64,000 nt of DNA, taken from contig NZ_FXBM01000001.1 of assembly GCF_900177245.1 (NCBI RefSeq), positions 1,426,001-1,490,000 of the forward strand, written 5' to 3'. Shown one piece after another: positions 10,277-18,477 of the stretch. The notes beneath the pieces are model-generated. The model was not told the origin of the DNA. It searched no databases and saw only the letters and a program-made list of their open reading frames with translations. The first letter of the stretch is position 1. Each line of letters opens with the position of its first letter. A program made the position numbers and the translations under genes. The DNA comes from Rathayibacter oskolensis. GTDB lineage: Bacteria > Actinomycetota > Actinomycetes > Actinomycetales > Microbacteriaceae.

Positions 10277-10888
10277 GTGACGTCCGCCGTCAGCGGTGAC
10301 CCGCGGCGTCCCCGCATCGGCGTGATGGGCGGCACGTTCGACCCGATCCACCACGGGCACCTCGTCGCCGCCTCCGAGGTAGCCCAGTCCTTCGACCTCG
10401 ACGAGGTCGTGTTCGTCCCCACGGGCCAGCCCTGGCACAAGAAGACGGTGACCTCGGCCGAGCACCGCTACCTCATGACGGTCATCGCGACGGCGGCCAA
10501 CCCCCGCTTCACCGTCAGCAGGGTCGACGTCGACCGGATCGGCACGACCTACACGATCGACACGCTGCGCGACATCCATGCGGCGCATCCCGACGCCGAG
10601 CTCTTCTTCATCACCGGAGCGGACGCCGTCGCCCAGATCCTGAGCTGGAAGGACTACGACGAGCTCTGGGAGCTGGCGCACTTCGTCGCGGTCAGCCGCC
10701 CCGGCCACGTGCTCAACGTTTCGGGTTTGCCGGCCCAGGACGTATCCTTGTTGGAAATTCCGGCGCTAGCGATTTCCTCGACGGATTGTCGGAGCCGCGT
10801 GAACCGGGGTCATCCGGTCTGGTATCTGGTTCCCGATGGTGTCGTCCAGTACATCTCGAAGCACCACCTGTATCGGAGTACGTCATGA
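10277..10888 (+). CDS. nadD: Nicotinate-nucleotide adenylyltransferase
   Basis: Joins ATP and nicotinate mononucleotide to form deamido-NAD in NAD synthesis. The product has 203 residues. It shows the nucleotidyltransferase motif [12 protein letters not shown] near the N-terminus, the [17 protein letters not shown] region and the C-terminal ISSTDCRSR (ISSTxxR) motif. The GTG start at 10277 follows the small membrane protein by 18 nt. Its stop overlaps the next gene's start (ATGA at 10885-10888), so the two are coupled. Confidence 0.95.
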   Translation: MTSAVSGDPRRPRIGVMGGTFDPIHHGHLVAASEVAQSFDLDEVVFVPTGQPWHKKTVTSAEHRYLMTVIATAANPRFTVSRVDVDRIGTTYTIDTLRDIHAAHPDAELFFITGADAVAQILSWKDYDELWELAHFVAVSRPGHVLNVSGLPAQDVSLLEIPALAISSTDCRSRVNRGHPVWYLVPDGVVQYISKHHLYRSTS

Positions 10889-11973
10889 CAGTTCAGCCCG
10901 AGGAGAAGCCGCTCACCCGGCGCGAGATCCGCGAGCGCGAGCGACGTGAGGCAGGTGCCGCCCCCGCCGCCGTGCCCACGACCTCCCGGCGGGCCGCGAC
11001 GGCGACCGTCACCGCCGCAGGCGAGATGCCCGTCCTCACGGCGACCCAGGCGATCCGGATCACCGCGGTCGAGCCCACTCCCGCCGGTGAGCCGGAGCTG
11101 CGCACGTCGTCTATCGACATCGTCGGTGCCGACGGTGAGCGCCCCCTCACCCGTCGCGAGCTGCGCGCACTGCTCGCCAAGCAGCAGGCCGAGCAGGTCG
11201 CCGCGACTCCGGCGGTCGATGCCGCGCCGGCTCCGGCCGACCACTCCGGGCCGAGCTCCACTGCGCCGGGGGCGGACGGTCCCGAGCCGGTTCCCTCCGA
11301 CGGGGCCGAGGAGCGCGAGCAGACCGAGGTCGAGCGTGCACTGGGTCGCGCCTCGTCGCTCCCCGCCACCGGCCCCGTCGCAGAGGCGGTGGTCGTCGAG
11401 CAGCCCAAGCTCAACACGGCCCTCTTCGCCACGGTCGGCGGCTCCCTCGACATCGCCGACGAGAAGGCGACCGAGATCACCGGCAGCTTCCACCCGCCGA
11501 TCGAGCACCTGGCCATCACCGACGAGCTCGACAGCAAGTCGAAGGAGGAGGTGGACGCGTCGTTCGACTCGCTGATCGCGAGCGGCGTCGCCTCGACCGG
11601 GGCGGTCACCACGACGAACGCGCTCATCCTCCCGACCTCGGGCGACGCGAAGGCCGACACCGGCGAGGTGCTGGTGACCGGCTCGTTCGACCTCCCGCGC
11701 AGCCTCGGCTCGACCGGTCAGCACCCCAACCTCTACGACTCCCCGGACGTCGACCGCTACGTCGACCGCATCGACCGGGAGCAGCCCGCCGCCGACTCCG
11801 AGCCCGTCCGTGCGTCGAGCGCCGTCTCGACGCACGCCGCGGGCACCGCCATGATCGCCCCGCAGAAGCGGCGCGGCATCAGCACTCCGGTCGTGCTCGC
11901 CATCACGGCGGCCGTCCTCCTGGTGGCGTCGATCGCGCTGTTCATCGGCGGCTTCGTCCTCAACATCTTCTGA
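10885..11973 (+). CDS. Unknown single-pass membrane protein between nadD and rsfS
   Basis: A 362-residue protein not recognised as a named family. The start codon overlaps the nadD stop. The motif [14 protein letters not shown] near residue 9 is echoed by [14 protein letters not shown] near residue 87. Residues 100-170 are Ala/Pro/Glu-rich and probably disordered; the last ~30 residues form one hydrophobic helix, so the long acidic part probably lies in the cytoplasm with a C-terminal anchor. No enzymatic motif is visible. Its setting in nadD-X-rsfS suggests co-transcription with housekeeping genes. Confidence 0.75.
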   Translation: MTVQPEEKPLTRREIRERERREAGAAPAAVPTTSRRAATATVTAAGEMPVLTATQAIRITAVEPTPAGEPELRTSSIDIVGADGERPLTRRELRALLAKQQAEQVAATPAVDAAPAPADHSGPSSTAPGADGPEPVPSDGAEEREQTEVERALGRASSLPATGPVAEAVVVEQPKLNTALFATVGGSLDIADEKATEITGSFHPPIEHLAITDELDSKSKEEVDASFDSLIASGVASTGAVTTTNALILPTSGDAKADTGEVLVTGSFDLPRSLGSTGQHPNLYDSPDVDRYVDRIDREQPAADSEPVRASSAVSTHAAGTAMIAPQKRRGISTPVVLAITAAVLLVASIALFIGGFVLNIF

Positions 11974-11997
11974 CCCATCACCGACTCTGAAGGCTTC

Positions 11998-12393
11998 ATG
12001 ACTGCGACCGATTCCGCCCGCGCACTGCTCGACATCGCGGCAACCGCCGCCGACTCCAAGGGCGGGGAGGATCTGGTCGCACTGGACGTCTCCGGTCCGC
12101 TGCCGCTCGTCGACATCTTCTTCCTCGTGACCGGTCGTTCCGAGCGCAACGTCGTGGCGATCGCCAACGAGGTGGAGGATCGGCTCCACGACTCCGGGGC
12201 CAAGCTCCTCCGCCGCGAGGGTCGAGCAGAGGGCCGCTGGATCCTCCTCGACTTCGGCGACCTCGTCGTGCACGTCTTCCACGAGGAGGACCGGATGTAC
12301 TACTCCCTCGAGCGGCTCTGGAAGGACTGCCCGGTCGTGCCGTTCACCGTCGACCATCCCGTCCGGGTCGACTCCGCGGCACCGTCCAACTGA
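11998..12393 (+). CDS. rsfS: Ribosomal silencing factor RsfS
   Basis: Binds L14 on the 50S subunit and blocks joining with 30S when nutrients are scarce. The 131-residue product shows the DUF143 core: ALDVSGPLPLVDIFFLVTG near the middle, GRAEGRWILLDFGDLVVHVFHEEDR and YYSLERLW at the C-terminal side. The ATG at 11998 lies 24 nt after the preceding gene, consistent with one operon nadD-X-rsfS. Confidence 0.96.
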   Translation: MTATDSARALLDIAATAADSKGGEDLVALDVSGPLPLVDIFFLVTGRSERNVVAIANEVEDRLHDSGAKLLRREGRAEGRWILLDFGDLVVHVFHEEDRMYYSLERLWKDCPVVPFTVDHPVRVDSAAPSN

Positions 12394-12504
12394 CGAACAC
12401 GCCCGGCGACGCCGACCGATTTCCTCCGGCGCGCTCGGTGTTGTAAGTTGTTCGAGTTGCTTCCGCCGGGCGGAGGACCGGATCGTGAGATCCGACGACG
12501 ACGA

Positions 12505-12577
12505 GGGTCCGTGGCGCAGCTGGTAGCGCACCTGCATGGCATGCAGGGGGTCAGGGGTTCGAATCCCCTCGGATCCA
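12505..12577 (+). tRNA. tRNA-Ala(GGC)
   Basis: A cloverleaf of 73 nt: the acceptor arms GGGTCCG and CGGATCC pair in all 7 positions including a G3-U70 wobble, the alanine identity element. The anticodon loop ATGGCAT within CCTGC/GCAGG gives anticodon GGC; the T-arm is AGGGG-TTCGAAT-CCCCT; the discriminator is A. The CCA end is not encoded. A terminator hairpin follows directly. Confidence 0.97.
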
Positions 12578-12584
12578 CCGAGAT

Positions 12585-12612
12585 GAAGAAGCCGCCCGCG
12601 GGCGGCTTCTTC
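12585..12612 (+). terminator. Terminator after tRNA-Ala
   Basis: Perfect 12-bp hairpin GAAGAAGCCGCC (12585-12596) / GGCGGCTTCTTC (12601-12612) with a CGCG loop, beginning 7 nt after the tRNA and followed by a short TCTCGTT stretch. Confidence 0.85.
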
Positions 12613-12689
12613 TCGTTGAGCGCCTCACCCGAACCCTGCGCACGAAGAGGGGCCACGGCGGCCCGGATCTCCTCCGCCAGACTGAGTCC

Positions 12690-13433
12690 ATGCCGACTCC
12701 GACCGCCCCGCGCGGCCTCATCACCCAGTTCTCGATCGTCGACGCCCTGCTCGCCGGCCTCTTCGACGGAGTCGTCTCACGGTCCGAGGCCGACCTCGCC
12801 GGCGACTTCGGGCTCGGCTGCGGCGACCACATGGACGGCGAGCTGGTTGTCCTGGACGGCGTGCACCGCCTCTTCCGCGGGGACGGATCGGTCCGCGTCC
12901 TCGCGCCGGAGGACACCATCGCCTTCGCCGAGATCGCGCTGTTCACGCCGGACGCGACGGCGGACCTCGATGCCACCGCCTCCCTCGAGGGTCTGCTCGA
13001 GGCCGTGCGACGGATCATCCCCAGTCCGAACGTCTTCGTCGGCGTCCGGGTGCGCGGGCGGTTCGACCGACTGACGCTCCGGCAGCCGATCGCCCAGGTC
13101 AAGCCGTACCTCCGGCTCGCCGACGCGATGCACGATCAGCGCGAGATGCACCTGACCGGGGTGCAGGGCACCCTGATCGGGTTCATCGGACCGAGGCCGT
13201 TCCAGGGCATCAGCGTCGCGGGTCTGCACACGCACTTCGTCGACGGGAGCGGGACGGTCGGCGGCCACGTGCTCGCCGCCTCCGGACTGCACGGTGAGCT
13301 CGCCGTCGAGCAGTACGGCGGCATCACGGTGCGGCTGCCCGAGTCCGAGGACTACCTGGCCGCCGACCTCGAGGACGACGCCTCGGTCGCCGACGCCGCG
13401 ATCCGCGCCGTCGAGACCGACCACGCACACTGA
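12690..13433 (+). CDS. budA: Alpha-acetolactate decarboxylase
   Basis: Converts alpha-acetolactate to acetoin in the butanediol/acetoin route and drains excess acetolactate. The 247-residue length is usual. Seen are ITQFSIVDALLAGLFDG near the N-terminus, GLGCGDHMDGELVVLDG, and the metal-binding segment GLHTHFVDGSGTVGGH. No acetolactate synthase or butanediol dehydrogenase gene is nearby. A -10-like CAGACT (12678-12683) lies exactly 6 nt before the ATG, suggesting a leaderless mRNA. Confidence 0.95.
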   Translation: MPTPTAPRGLITQFSIVDALLAGLFDGVVSRSEADLAGDFGLGCGDHMDGELVVLDGVHRLFRGDGSVRVLAPEDTIAFAEIALFTPDATADLDATASLEGLLEAVRRIIPSPNVFVGVRVRGRFDRLTLRQPIAQVKPYLRLADAMHDQREMHLTGVQGTLIGFIGPRPFQGISVAGLHTHFVDGSGTVGGHVLAASGLHGELAVEQYGGITVRLPESEDYLAADLEDDASVADAAIRAVETDHAH

Positions 13434-13452
13434 CCGCCCCTACCCTGGAACC

Positions 13453-14268
13453 ATGCCCAGCCTCCGCGACGTCCACGCCGTCATCGACCGACTCTGGCCC
13501 GAGGGAGCGGCGGAGAGCTGGGATGCTCCCGGTCTCGTGACCGGCGATCCCGACGCCTCCGTCGAGCGCATCCTGCTCACGGTCGACGTGGTCTCGGACA
13601 CCGTCGCGGAGGCGGTCGAGGGCGGGTACCAGCTCCTCCTCGCCCATCACCCGCTGCTGCTGCGCGGGGTCACCACGATCGCCGAGGACGGCTACAAGGG
13701 CCGTCTGCTCGCCGAGCTCATCCGCGGCCGGTGCGCGGTGATCTCGGCCCACACCAACGCCGACATCGTCGCCGACGGCGTCTCGGACGTCATCGCCACC
13801 CGACTGGGACTCTCGGGGACGACTCCGATCGTGCCGGGTGAGGACCCGTCGGTCGGTCTCGGACGAGTCGGCGACCTCCCGGAGGAGGTGCCCCTCGGAC
13901 GCCTCGCCCGCGCCGTGGCCGACCTGCTGCCCGCGACGGCCGGGGGAGTGCGCGTCGCAGGAGACTACGAGACGCCCGTCAGGCGGGTCTCGCTCTGCGG
14001 TGGCGCGGGGGACTCCCTCCTCGACGCTCCGGGCGTCCGCACGAGCGACGTCTACCTCACCGCCGACCTGCGCCACCACCCGGCCTCGGAGGCGCGCGAG
14101 AAGGCCCTCCACGGGACCGGTCCCGCACTCATCGACGTCTCGCACTGGGCCAGCGAGTGGCTGTGGCTCGATGTCGCCGCCGCCGCACTCCGGCGGGCAC
14201 TCCCGACGCTGGCCATCGATGTGAGCGAGACCCGCACCGACCCGTGGGATTTCGCGATCGTCCACTAG
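13453..14268 (+). CDS. Nif3-like dinuclear metal centre protein (GTP cyclohydrolase 1 type 2/Nif3 family)
   Basis: A 271-residue member of the Nif3/YbgI family of toroidal hexamers with a two-metal site; the exact reaction is not settled. Metal ligands are visible in LLAHHPLLLRG, AVISAHTNAD and the C-terminal DVSHWASEW. TACCCT (13441-13446) lies 6 nt before the ATG, giving a leaderless start and separating it from the decarboxylase gene, whose stop is only 19 nt upstream. It may share transcripts with the coiled-coil gene downstream. Confidence 0.9.
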   Translation: MPSLRDVHAVIDRLWPEGAAESWDAPGLVTGDPDASVERILLTVDVVSDTVAEAVEGGYQLLLAHHPLLLRGVTTIAEDGYKGRLLAELIRGRCAVISAHTNADIVADGVSDVIATRLGLSGTTPIVPGEDPSVGLGRVGDLPEEVPLGRLARAVADLLPATAGGVRVAGDYETPVRRVSLCGGAGDSLLDAPGVRTSDVYLTADLRHHPASEAREKALHGTGPALIDVSHWASEWLWLDVAAAALRRALPTLAIDVSETRTDPWDFAIVH

Positions 14269-14334
14269 GCGCCCGCCGGCACGGGAGAATGGTCGCGGCA
14301 CGCCACCCTCCGTGCCGGGAACGAGGACCGCGAC

Positions 14335-15072
14335 GTGAAAGCCAGCCCCGCAGACCAGCGCGAACTCCTGACCCTGCAGAGTCTCGACACGCGAGGCGCG
14401 CAGCTGCGCCACGCCATCGCGACCCTGCCGCAGATCGCGAAGATCCAGGCGATGCAGGCGCGCGACAGCCAGACCCGACGGACGCTGGCCGAGCGGGTCG
14501 GCCGCCTCGAGGACGTGCGCACCGAGCTGGGCCGCATCGAGTCCGACGTGACCGTCGTCGAGAAGCGCCTCGCGCGCGACCGGGAGCGCCTGCAGACCGC
14601 GTCATCGTCGAAGGACATCGCGGCCCTCGAGGGCGAGATCACCTCGCTCATCAAGCGCCGGAGCGATCTCGAGGACATCGAGCTCACCCTGATGGAGCGC
14701 ATCGAGGGGATCGAGGCCGAGGTCGCCGCCGCTCAGGCTGAGCGCGACGACGTCGTCGCCGCCCTCAGCACCCTCGCCGACGAGAAGGACGCGCAGGCCG
14801 AGAAGCTGGCCGGCAAGCAGGAGGCGCTCGCCCGCGACCGCGCCTCGCTCGTCGCGACGATCCCGGAGGACCTCGTCGAGCTCTACGAGAAGCAGCGCAG
14901 CCGCTACGGGATCGGCGCAGCGCTCCTGCGCGGCAAGGTGTCCGAGGGCAGCGGAGTCGCCCTCACCGAGTCCGACCTGTCCTGGATCCGCGCCGCAGCA
15001 CCCGACGAGGTCGTCCTCTGCCCCGACAGCGGATGCATCCTCGTCCGCGGAGACGAGTCGACGCTCGCCTGA
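14335..15072 (+). CDS. Coiled-coil protein of the C4-type zinc ribbon (CT398/DUF164) family, zinc ribbon degenerate
   Basis: The 245-residue product is a long antiparallel coiled coil (about 5-180) with heptad-rich Glu/Arg/Leu content, followed by the remains of the family's zinc ribbon. Normal members carry two CxxC pairs; here the first is gone (EGSGVALTESDL) and the second reads CPDSGC, with Cys229 and Cys234 the only cysteines of the domain, so zinc binding is probably lost. Starts at GTG 14335. It follows a Nif3-like gene, a conserved actinobacterial pairing. Its biochemical role is unknown. Confidence 0.85.
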   Translation: MKASPADQRELLTLQSLDTRGAQLRHAIATLPQIAKIQAMQARDSQTRRTLAERVGRLEDVRTELGRIESDVTVVEKRLARDRERLQTASSSKDIAALEGEITSLIKRRSDLEDIELTLMERIEGIEAEVAAAQAERDDVVAALSTLADEKDAQAEKLAGKQEALARDRASLVATIPEDLVELYEKQRSRYGIGAALLRGKVSEGSGVALTESDLSWIRAAAPDEVVLCPDSGCILVRGDESTLA

Positions 15073-15080
15073 TCGGGCCC

Positions 15081-15086
15081 TACACT
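15081..15086 (+). promoter_or_regulatory. -10 box of the RNase P RNA gene
   Basis: TACACT at 15081-15086 sits 5 nt before the first base that can join helix P1 of the RNase P RNA, so transcription probably starts at the mature 5' end or within a base or two of it. Confidence 0.6.
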
Positions 15087-15090
15087 GAAC

Positions 15091-15480
15091 GGGCGAACGG
15101 GCCGGCAAGACGGTCGCGTCGCCGGAGCGAGAGCCCCGGCGCCGAGGAACGTCCGGGCTCCGCAGAGCAGGGCGGTGGGCAACACCCACCCGGGGCGACC
15201 CGCGAGACAGTGCCACAGAAAGCAGACCGCCACGGGCCCCGGCCCGCGGTAAGGGTGAAACGGTGGTGTAAGAGACCACCAGGGGCAGGAGTGATCCTGC
15301 CCGCTCGGTAAACCTCGCCCGGAGCAAGGTCAGACAGAGGACGATGCGGCTGCTCGTCGGGTCCTCGGGTAGACCGCTGGAGGGTCACGGCAACGTGACT
15401 CCGAGAGAGATGGCCGTCCAGCGCCCGCCGAGAGGCGCGGCGTGAACAGAACCCGGCGTATCAGCCGACCCCTTCGCCCC
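15091..15480 (+). ncRNA. rnpB: RNase P RNA, bacterial type A
   Basis: Catalytic RNA of the tRNA 5'-end processing ribozyme. The hallmark GAGGAACGTCCGGGCTCC-like block lies near 15146. The 3' part has the ACAGAA-CCCGGC segment. Helix P1 can be formed by GGGCGAA (15091-15097) with TTCGCCC (15473-15479), which sets both ends; total about 390 nt, typical for actinobacteria. A very strong hairpin terminator overlaps the 3' end. Confidence 0.95.
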
Positions 15481-15526
15481 AGAATGCCCCGCCTCGGCGG
15501 GGCATTCTGGGGCTTCGGGGTCGGCT
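15463..15526 (+). terminator. Very long hairpin terminator of rnpB
   Basis: Inner perfect 17-bp arms 15477-15493 and 15496-15512 with a 2-nt loop, extended by outer arms AGCCGACCCC (15463-15472) and GGGGTCGGCT (15517-15526). The outer left arm and part of the inner one use the 3' end of the RNase P RNA, so folding of the terminator competes with helix P1. A short T-rich run (GTTCTTCTTC) follows. Confidence 0.85.
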
Positions 15527-15536
15527 GAGTGTTCTT

Positions 15537-15653
15537 CTTCCGCGGCGGTCCCCGCCCGCCGCGGCGCGGTCGGCTTCGTGAGGTGGTCGCGTTCCGGAGA
15601 GCGTCCTGCGGCCGGCTCCCAGAAAACGCTGGCACGCGTTTTCTCGATTCGCC
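15537..15653 (+). repeat. 115-bp structured intergenic repeat, copy C
   Basis: Third copy of the family described at 1218. The GC-rich half is CCGCGGCGG...CCGCCGCGG; the core GAGAGCGTCCTGC lies at 15597-15609; hairpin arms AGAAAACGC (15621-15629) and GCGTTTTCT (15636-15644) enclose loop TGGCAC. Compared with copies A and B the stem bases differ on both sides in a compensatory way. Confidence 0.78.
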
Positions 15654-15686
15654 TCGACCCTGAGGGTGAAGGCCTCCCTCGCAGGT

Positions 15687-15972
15687 GGGCTCGGCTGTGC
15701 CGTCGACTCCCTACGGGCTCGGCTGCGCCGTCGACCCCTTGCGGGCTCGGCTGCGCCGTCGACCCCTTGCGGGCTCGGCTGCGCCATCGAACCTCCTTGC
15801 GGGCTCGGCTCCGCCGTCGACTCCCTACGGACTCGGCTGCGCCATCGAACCTCCTTGCGGGCTCGGCTCCGCCGTCGACTCCCTACGGACTCGGCTGCGC
15901 CATCGAACCTCCTTGCGGGCTCGGCTCCGCCGTCGACTCCTTGCGGGCTCGGCTGTGCTATCGACTCCTCGC
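15687..15972 (+). repeat. Tandem array of ten 28/30-nt units
   Basis: Ten head-to-tail units of the form GGGCTCGGCTGCGCCGTCGA plus a short variable tail. Units 1-3, 5, 7, 9 and 10 are 28 nt, units 4, 6 and 8 are 30 nt, so units 4-9 form a 58-nt higher-order repeat copied three times. The period is not a multiple of three and no start or ribosome site is present, so this is not a repeat-protein gene. It lies in the rnpB-ppgK spacer. Confidence 0.85.
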
Positions 15973-16002
15973 AGAGCGGCATGCTGATGGGGCGGGCTCT
16001 GC

Positions 16003-16129
16003 CTGCTGTCGAGTAGCCCGAGGAGCGGGGGTATCGAGATACGCCGGCGTCAGGGCAGGACACGTCCGGACGTGACCTGCCGACGATGGCGGGTCTCGAT
16101 ACGGCCCTTCACGGCTACTCGACCAGCAG
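16003..16129. repeat. 127-bp nearly self-complementary element with TCGATAC arms
   Basis: Left arm 16003-16042 (CTGCTGTCGAGTAGCC...TATCGAGATAC) is the inverted counterpart of the right arm 16092-16129 (GTCTCGATACGG...CTACTCGACCAGCAG). The centre is a 28-bp palindrome, GGCAGG-aCACGTCCGGACGTGa-CCTGCC (16054-16081). From memory, TCGATAC-type palindromic repeats are common between genes in Microbacteriaceae; this was not checked. Confidence 0.7.
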
Positions 16130-16216
16130 AGGAGGGGAGGCCGACCCTGAGGCTGGCGAGCGGAAGACCATCCGTCTCTCCAGCGGCGCACTGTCGGACC
16201 CGCCGCCCTCTGCAAG

Positions 16217-16331
16217 ACGAACAGGCGAAACGCGTGCCAGCGTTTCGTCGTAGTCGAACGCAGGACGCTCTACCGAACGCCACCGCCCCCATCTGGCCGA
16301 CTGCGCCGCGGCGGGCGGGGACCGCCGCGGG
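16217..16331 (-). repeat. 115-bp structured intergenic repeat, copy D (inverted)
   Basis: Reverse-orientation copy of the family at 1218. The hairpin arms CGAAACGC (16226-16233) and GCGTTTCG (16240-16247) surround the same loop as copy C; the core appears as its complement at about 16260-16271; the GC-rich half ends the copy. An isolated GC-rich half-copy follows at about 16345-16373. Confidence 0.75.
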
Positions 16332-16387
16332 AACAGGCACCTCGACTGCGCCGCGGCGGGCGGGGACCGCCGCACCATCGGATCGGC

Positions 16388-16499
16388 CGAACCGGCGAAA
16401 CGCGTGCCAGCGTTTCGTCGTAGCCGGACGGGACCCGCTCTGCGGAGCGCACCACCTCAAAGGGCCGACTGCGCCGCGGCGGGCGGGGACCGCCGCGGG
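16388..16499 (-). repeat. 115-bp structured intergenic repeat, copy E (inverted)
   Basis: Second inverted copy in the hot spot, ending 7 nt before the ppgK stop, so it lies in the 3' untranslated region of ppgK and is read in its sense orientation by ppgK transcription. Hairpin arms 16396-16403 and 16410-16417. The core is degraded (GGGACCCGCTCT) compared with the other copies. Confidence 0.72.
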
Positions 16500-16505
16500 A
16501 TGGGC

Positions 16506-17270
16506 TCAGCGCCGCACGCCGCCTCCGGCGAGGGCCGCGGCGCCGAGGATGCCCGCGTTGTTGCGCAGCTCGGCGGGCACGATCGGGGTGCGGAGATCCA
16601 GCAGGGGCAGGAACTCGTCGTAGTGCTTCGAGATGCCGCCGCCGACGATGATCAGGTCGGGCCAGAGCAGCGCCTCGAGGTGGGAGTAGTAGCGCTGGAG
16701 GCGCTTGGCCCAGTGCTTGTAGTCGAGGTCGTCCCGCTCCTTCGCGGCGAACGACGCCTTCTTCTCGTAGTCCCCGCCATTGATCTCGAGGTGGCCGAGC
16801 TCGGCGTTGGGGATGAGCACGCCGTCGTAGATCTGTGCGGTGCCGATGCCGGTGCCGAGGGTGGTCATGATGACCAGGCCCTTCTTGTCCTTCGCGGCGC
16901 CGAAGCGCGATTCGGCGTAGCCCGCCGCGTCGGCGTCGTTGACGAAGAAGATGTCGCGCCCGATGGCGTCCTCGAACAGCTTCTCGGCCTCGAGGCCGAT
17001 CCACTCGTCCGAGACGTTCGCCGCCGACATGGTGCGACCGTGCACGACCGCCGCCGGGAAGCAGATCCCGACCGGGGTGTCCGCAGCCGCATCCGGGAGC
17101 ATCGCGAGGATCTGCTGGACCGTGTCGACGATGTCCTTCGGACGGCCGCCCTCGGGGGTCGCGACCTTCATCCGGTCGGTGAGGAGGGTCCCTCCCTCGA
17201 GGTCGACCAGTGCCCCCTTGATGCCGGTCCCCCCGATGTCGATTCCGATAGCGGTCGTCGCAGCAGTCAT
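16506..17270 (-). CDS. ppgK: Polyphosphate glucokinase
   Basis: Phosphorylates glucose with polyphosphate (and usually ATP) as donor; an actinobacterial ROK-family enzyme. The product shows AIGIDIGGTGIKGALVDL at the N-terminus, FFVNDADAAGYAE with the catalytic Asp, TLGTGIGTAQIYDG, and WPDLIIVGGGISK near the C-terminus. The ATG at 17270 (254 residues) is preferred over the one at 17279 because TAGCAT (17278-17283) lies exactly 7 nt before it, indicating a leaderless mRNA. It diverges from the SPOR-like gene. Confidence 0.94.
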   Translation of the reverse strand: MTAATTAIGIDIGGTGIKGALVDLEGGTLLTDRMKVATPEGGRPKDIVDTVQQILAMLPDAAADTPVGICFPAAVVHGRTMSAANVSDEWIGLEAEKLFEDAIGRDIFFVNDADAAGYAESRFGAAKDKKGLVIMTTLGTGIGTAQIYDGVLIPNAELGHLEINGGDYEKKASFAAKERDDLDYKHWAKRLQRYYSHLEALLWPDLIIVGGGISKHYDEFLPLLDLRTPIVPAELRNNAGILGAAALAGGGVRR

Positions 17271-17347
17271 ACCGGTCATGCTAGCGAAGCGGGGTCACGC
17301 AGAACGGGGGCGGGACCGGCCGCGGGCGTCGGCGTATGATCGGCCGC

Positions 17348-17536
17348 ATGTCTGACGGTGACGCGAACTCCTGGTGGTACAACCTCTCGTCCGGCGCGGT
17401 GGAGCAGGGGTTCGTGTCCCCGTCCGTCGACCGCGTGGGCCCGTTCTCGTCGCGCGTCGACGCCGAGCACGCGCTCGACAAACTGCGCGAGAACAGTCGC
17501 AAGTGGGCCGAGGAGGACGCGGCGGAGGACCGCTGA
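17348..17536 (+). CDS. Small SPOR-like conserved protein
   Basis: A 62-residue acidic protein with the actinobacterial small-protein pattern WWYNLSSGAVEQGF...SPSVDRVGPFSSRVDAEHAL, often annotated as SPOR-domain-containing. No signal or membrane segment is seen. TATGAT (17335-17340) lies 7 nt before the ATG at 17348, so an in-frame ATG inside the -10 box (17336) is rejected as start. Function unknown. Confidence 0.85.
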   Translation: MSDGDANSWWYNLSSGAVEQGFVSPSVDRVGPFSSRVDAEHALDKLRENSRKWAEEDAAEDR

Positions 17537-17557
17537 CTCCGGTCCTGCTCGTGCCCG

Positions 17558-18370
17558 CTACTCGTAGCTGTGCTCGGCGGCCGGGTAGGCGCCGGACTCC
17601 ACGTCGTCGCGGTACGCGGTGACGGCACCCGTCAGCACTCCGCGCAGATCCGCGTACTGCTTGACGAAGCGCGGGACCCGTCCGGTGGTGAAGCCGGCGA
17701 AATCCGTCCAGACCAGCAGCTGACCGTCCACGTGCGGACCAGCTCCGACGCCGATGGTCGGGATCCTCAGCTCCTCCGTCACCTGACGCGCCGCCTCGCT
17801 CGGCACCATCTCGAGCACGACGGCGAAGGCACCCGCCTCCTGCACGGCACGCGCGTCGGCGAGCAGCTGCTCGAGCCCGTCTCCGCGTCCCTGGACGATG
17901 TGGCCACCCAGACCGTGCTCGCTCTGCGGGGTGAAGCCGATGTGCGCCATGACGGGGATGCCCGCGTCGACGATGCGGCGGATCTGCTCGGCCGAGCGCA
18001 CGCCGCCCTCGAGCTTCACGGCGTGCGCGTGGGTCTCCTTCATGAAGCGGAACGCCGTGTGCAGAGCGTCGTCCGGACCCGACTCGTACGAGCCGAACGG
18101 CATGTCGGCGACGACGAAGGCCCGCTCGACGGCTCCGGCGACCGCGCGGGCGAAGGGGATGAGCTCGTCGACGGTGACCGGCAGCGTCGTGTCGTAGCCC
18201 AGCACGTTGTTCCCGGCGGAGTCGCCGACGAGCAGGAAGTCGATGCCCGCCTCGTCGAAGATCCGAGCGGTGAGCTGGTCGTAGCTGGTGAGTCCGGTGA
18301 TGCGCACCCCGGACTCCTTGGCGTTCTGGAAGTGACGGGTTCGAACGCGTTTCACGGGCTGCGCTGACAT
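17558..18370 (-). CDS. panB: 3-methyl-2-oxobutanoate hydroxymethyltransferase
   Basis: First committed step of pantothenate synthesis: transfers a hydroxymethyl group from methylene-tetrahydrofolate to ketoisovalerate. The 270-residue product has the expected [44 protein letters not shown] and [11 protein letters not shown] motifs. TAGACT (18378-18383) is 7 nt upstream of the ATG, indicating a leaderless mRNA. No panC or panD lies in the window. Confidence 0.96.
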   Translation of the reverse strand: MSAQPVKRVRTRHFQNAKESGVRITGLTSYDQLTARIFDEAGIDFLLVGDSAGNNVLGYDTTLPVTVDELIPFARAVAGAVERAFVVADMPFGSYESGPDDALHTAFRFMKETHAHAVKLEGGVRSAEQIRRIVDAGIPVMAHIGFTPQSEHGLGGHIVQGRGDGLEQLLADARAVQEAGAFAVVLEMVPSEAARQVTEELRIPTIGVGAGPHVDGQLLVWTDFAGFTTGRVPRFVKQYADLRGVLTGAVTAYRDDVESGAYPAAEHSYE

Positions 18371-18477
18371 GGCCGCAAGTCTATGCGCGCCGTGCCGGGG
18401 CGGCGGGGGGCGCCTCCGGCTCCCAGCGGCCCCGGGGCGGAGCCACTAGCCTTAGGGGCGAAACAGGAAGGGCCTTG

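Noticed and set aside
12690-13433. Acetolactate decarboxylase gene as a horizontally acquired island
   Set aside because: Although it stands alone next to a tRNA gene, no integrase, direct repeat of the tRNA end or compositional change was seen.
15687-15972. Tandem array considered as a CRISPR
   Set aside because: Units are directly adjacent with no unique spacers, and no cas genes are near.
15578-16075. Long open frames across the 28/30-nt tandem array, read as an Ala/Leu/Arg/Pro repeat protein
   Set aside because: Open in several frames because of composition; the unit lengths (28 and 30) do not keep a frame, and there is no ribosome site or plausible start.
17336-17347. ATG 17336 as start of the SPOR-like protein
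   Set aside because: It lies within the TATGAT -10 box; ATG 17348, 7 nt after that box, fits the leaderless pattern.
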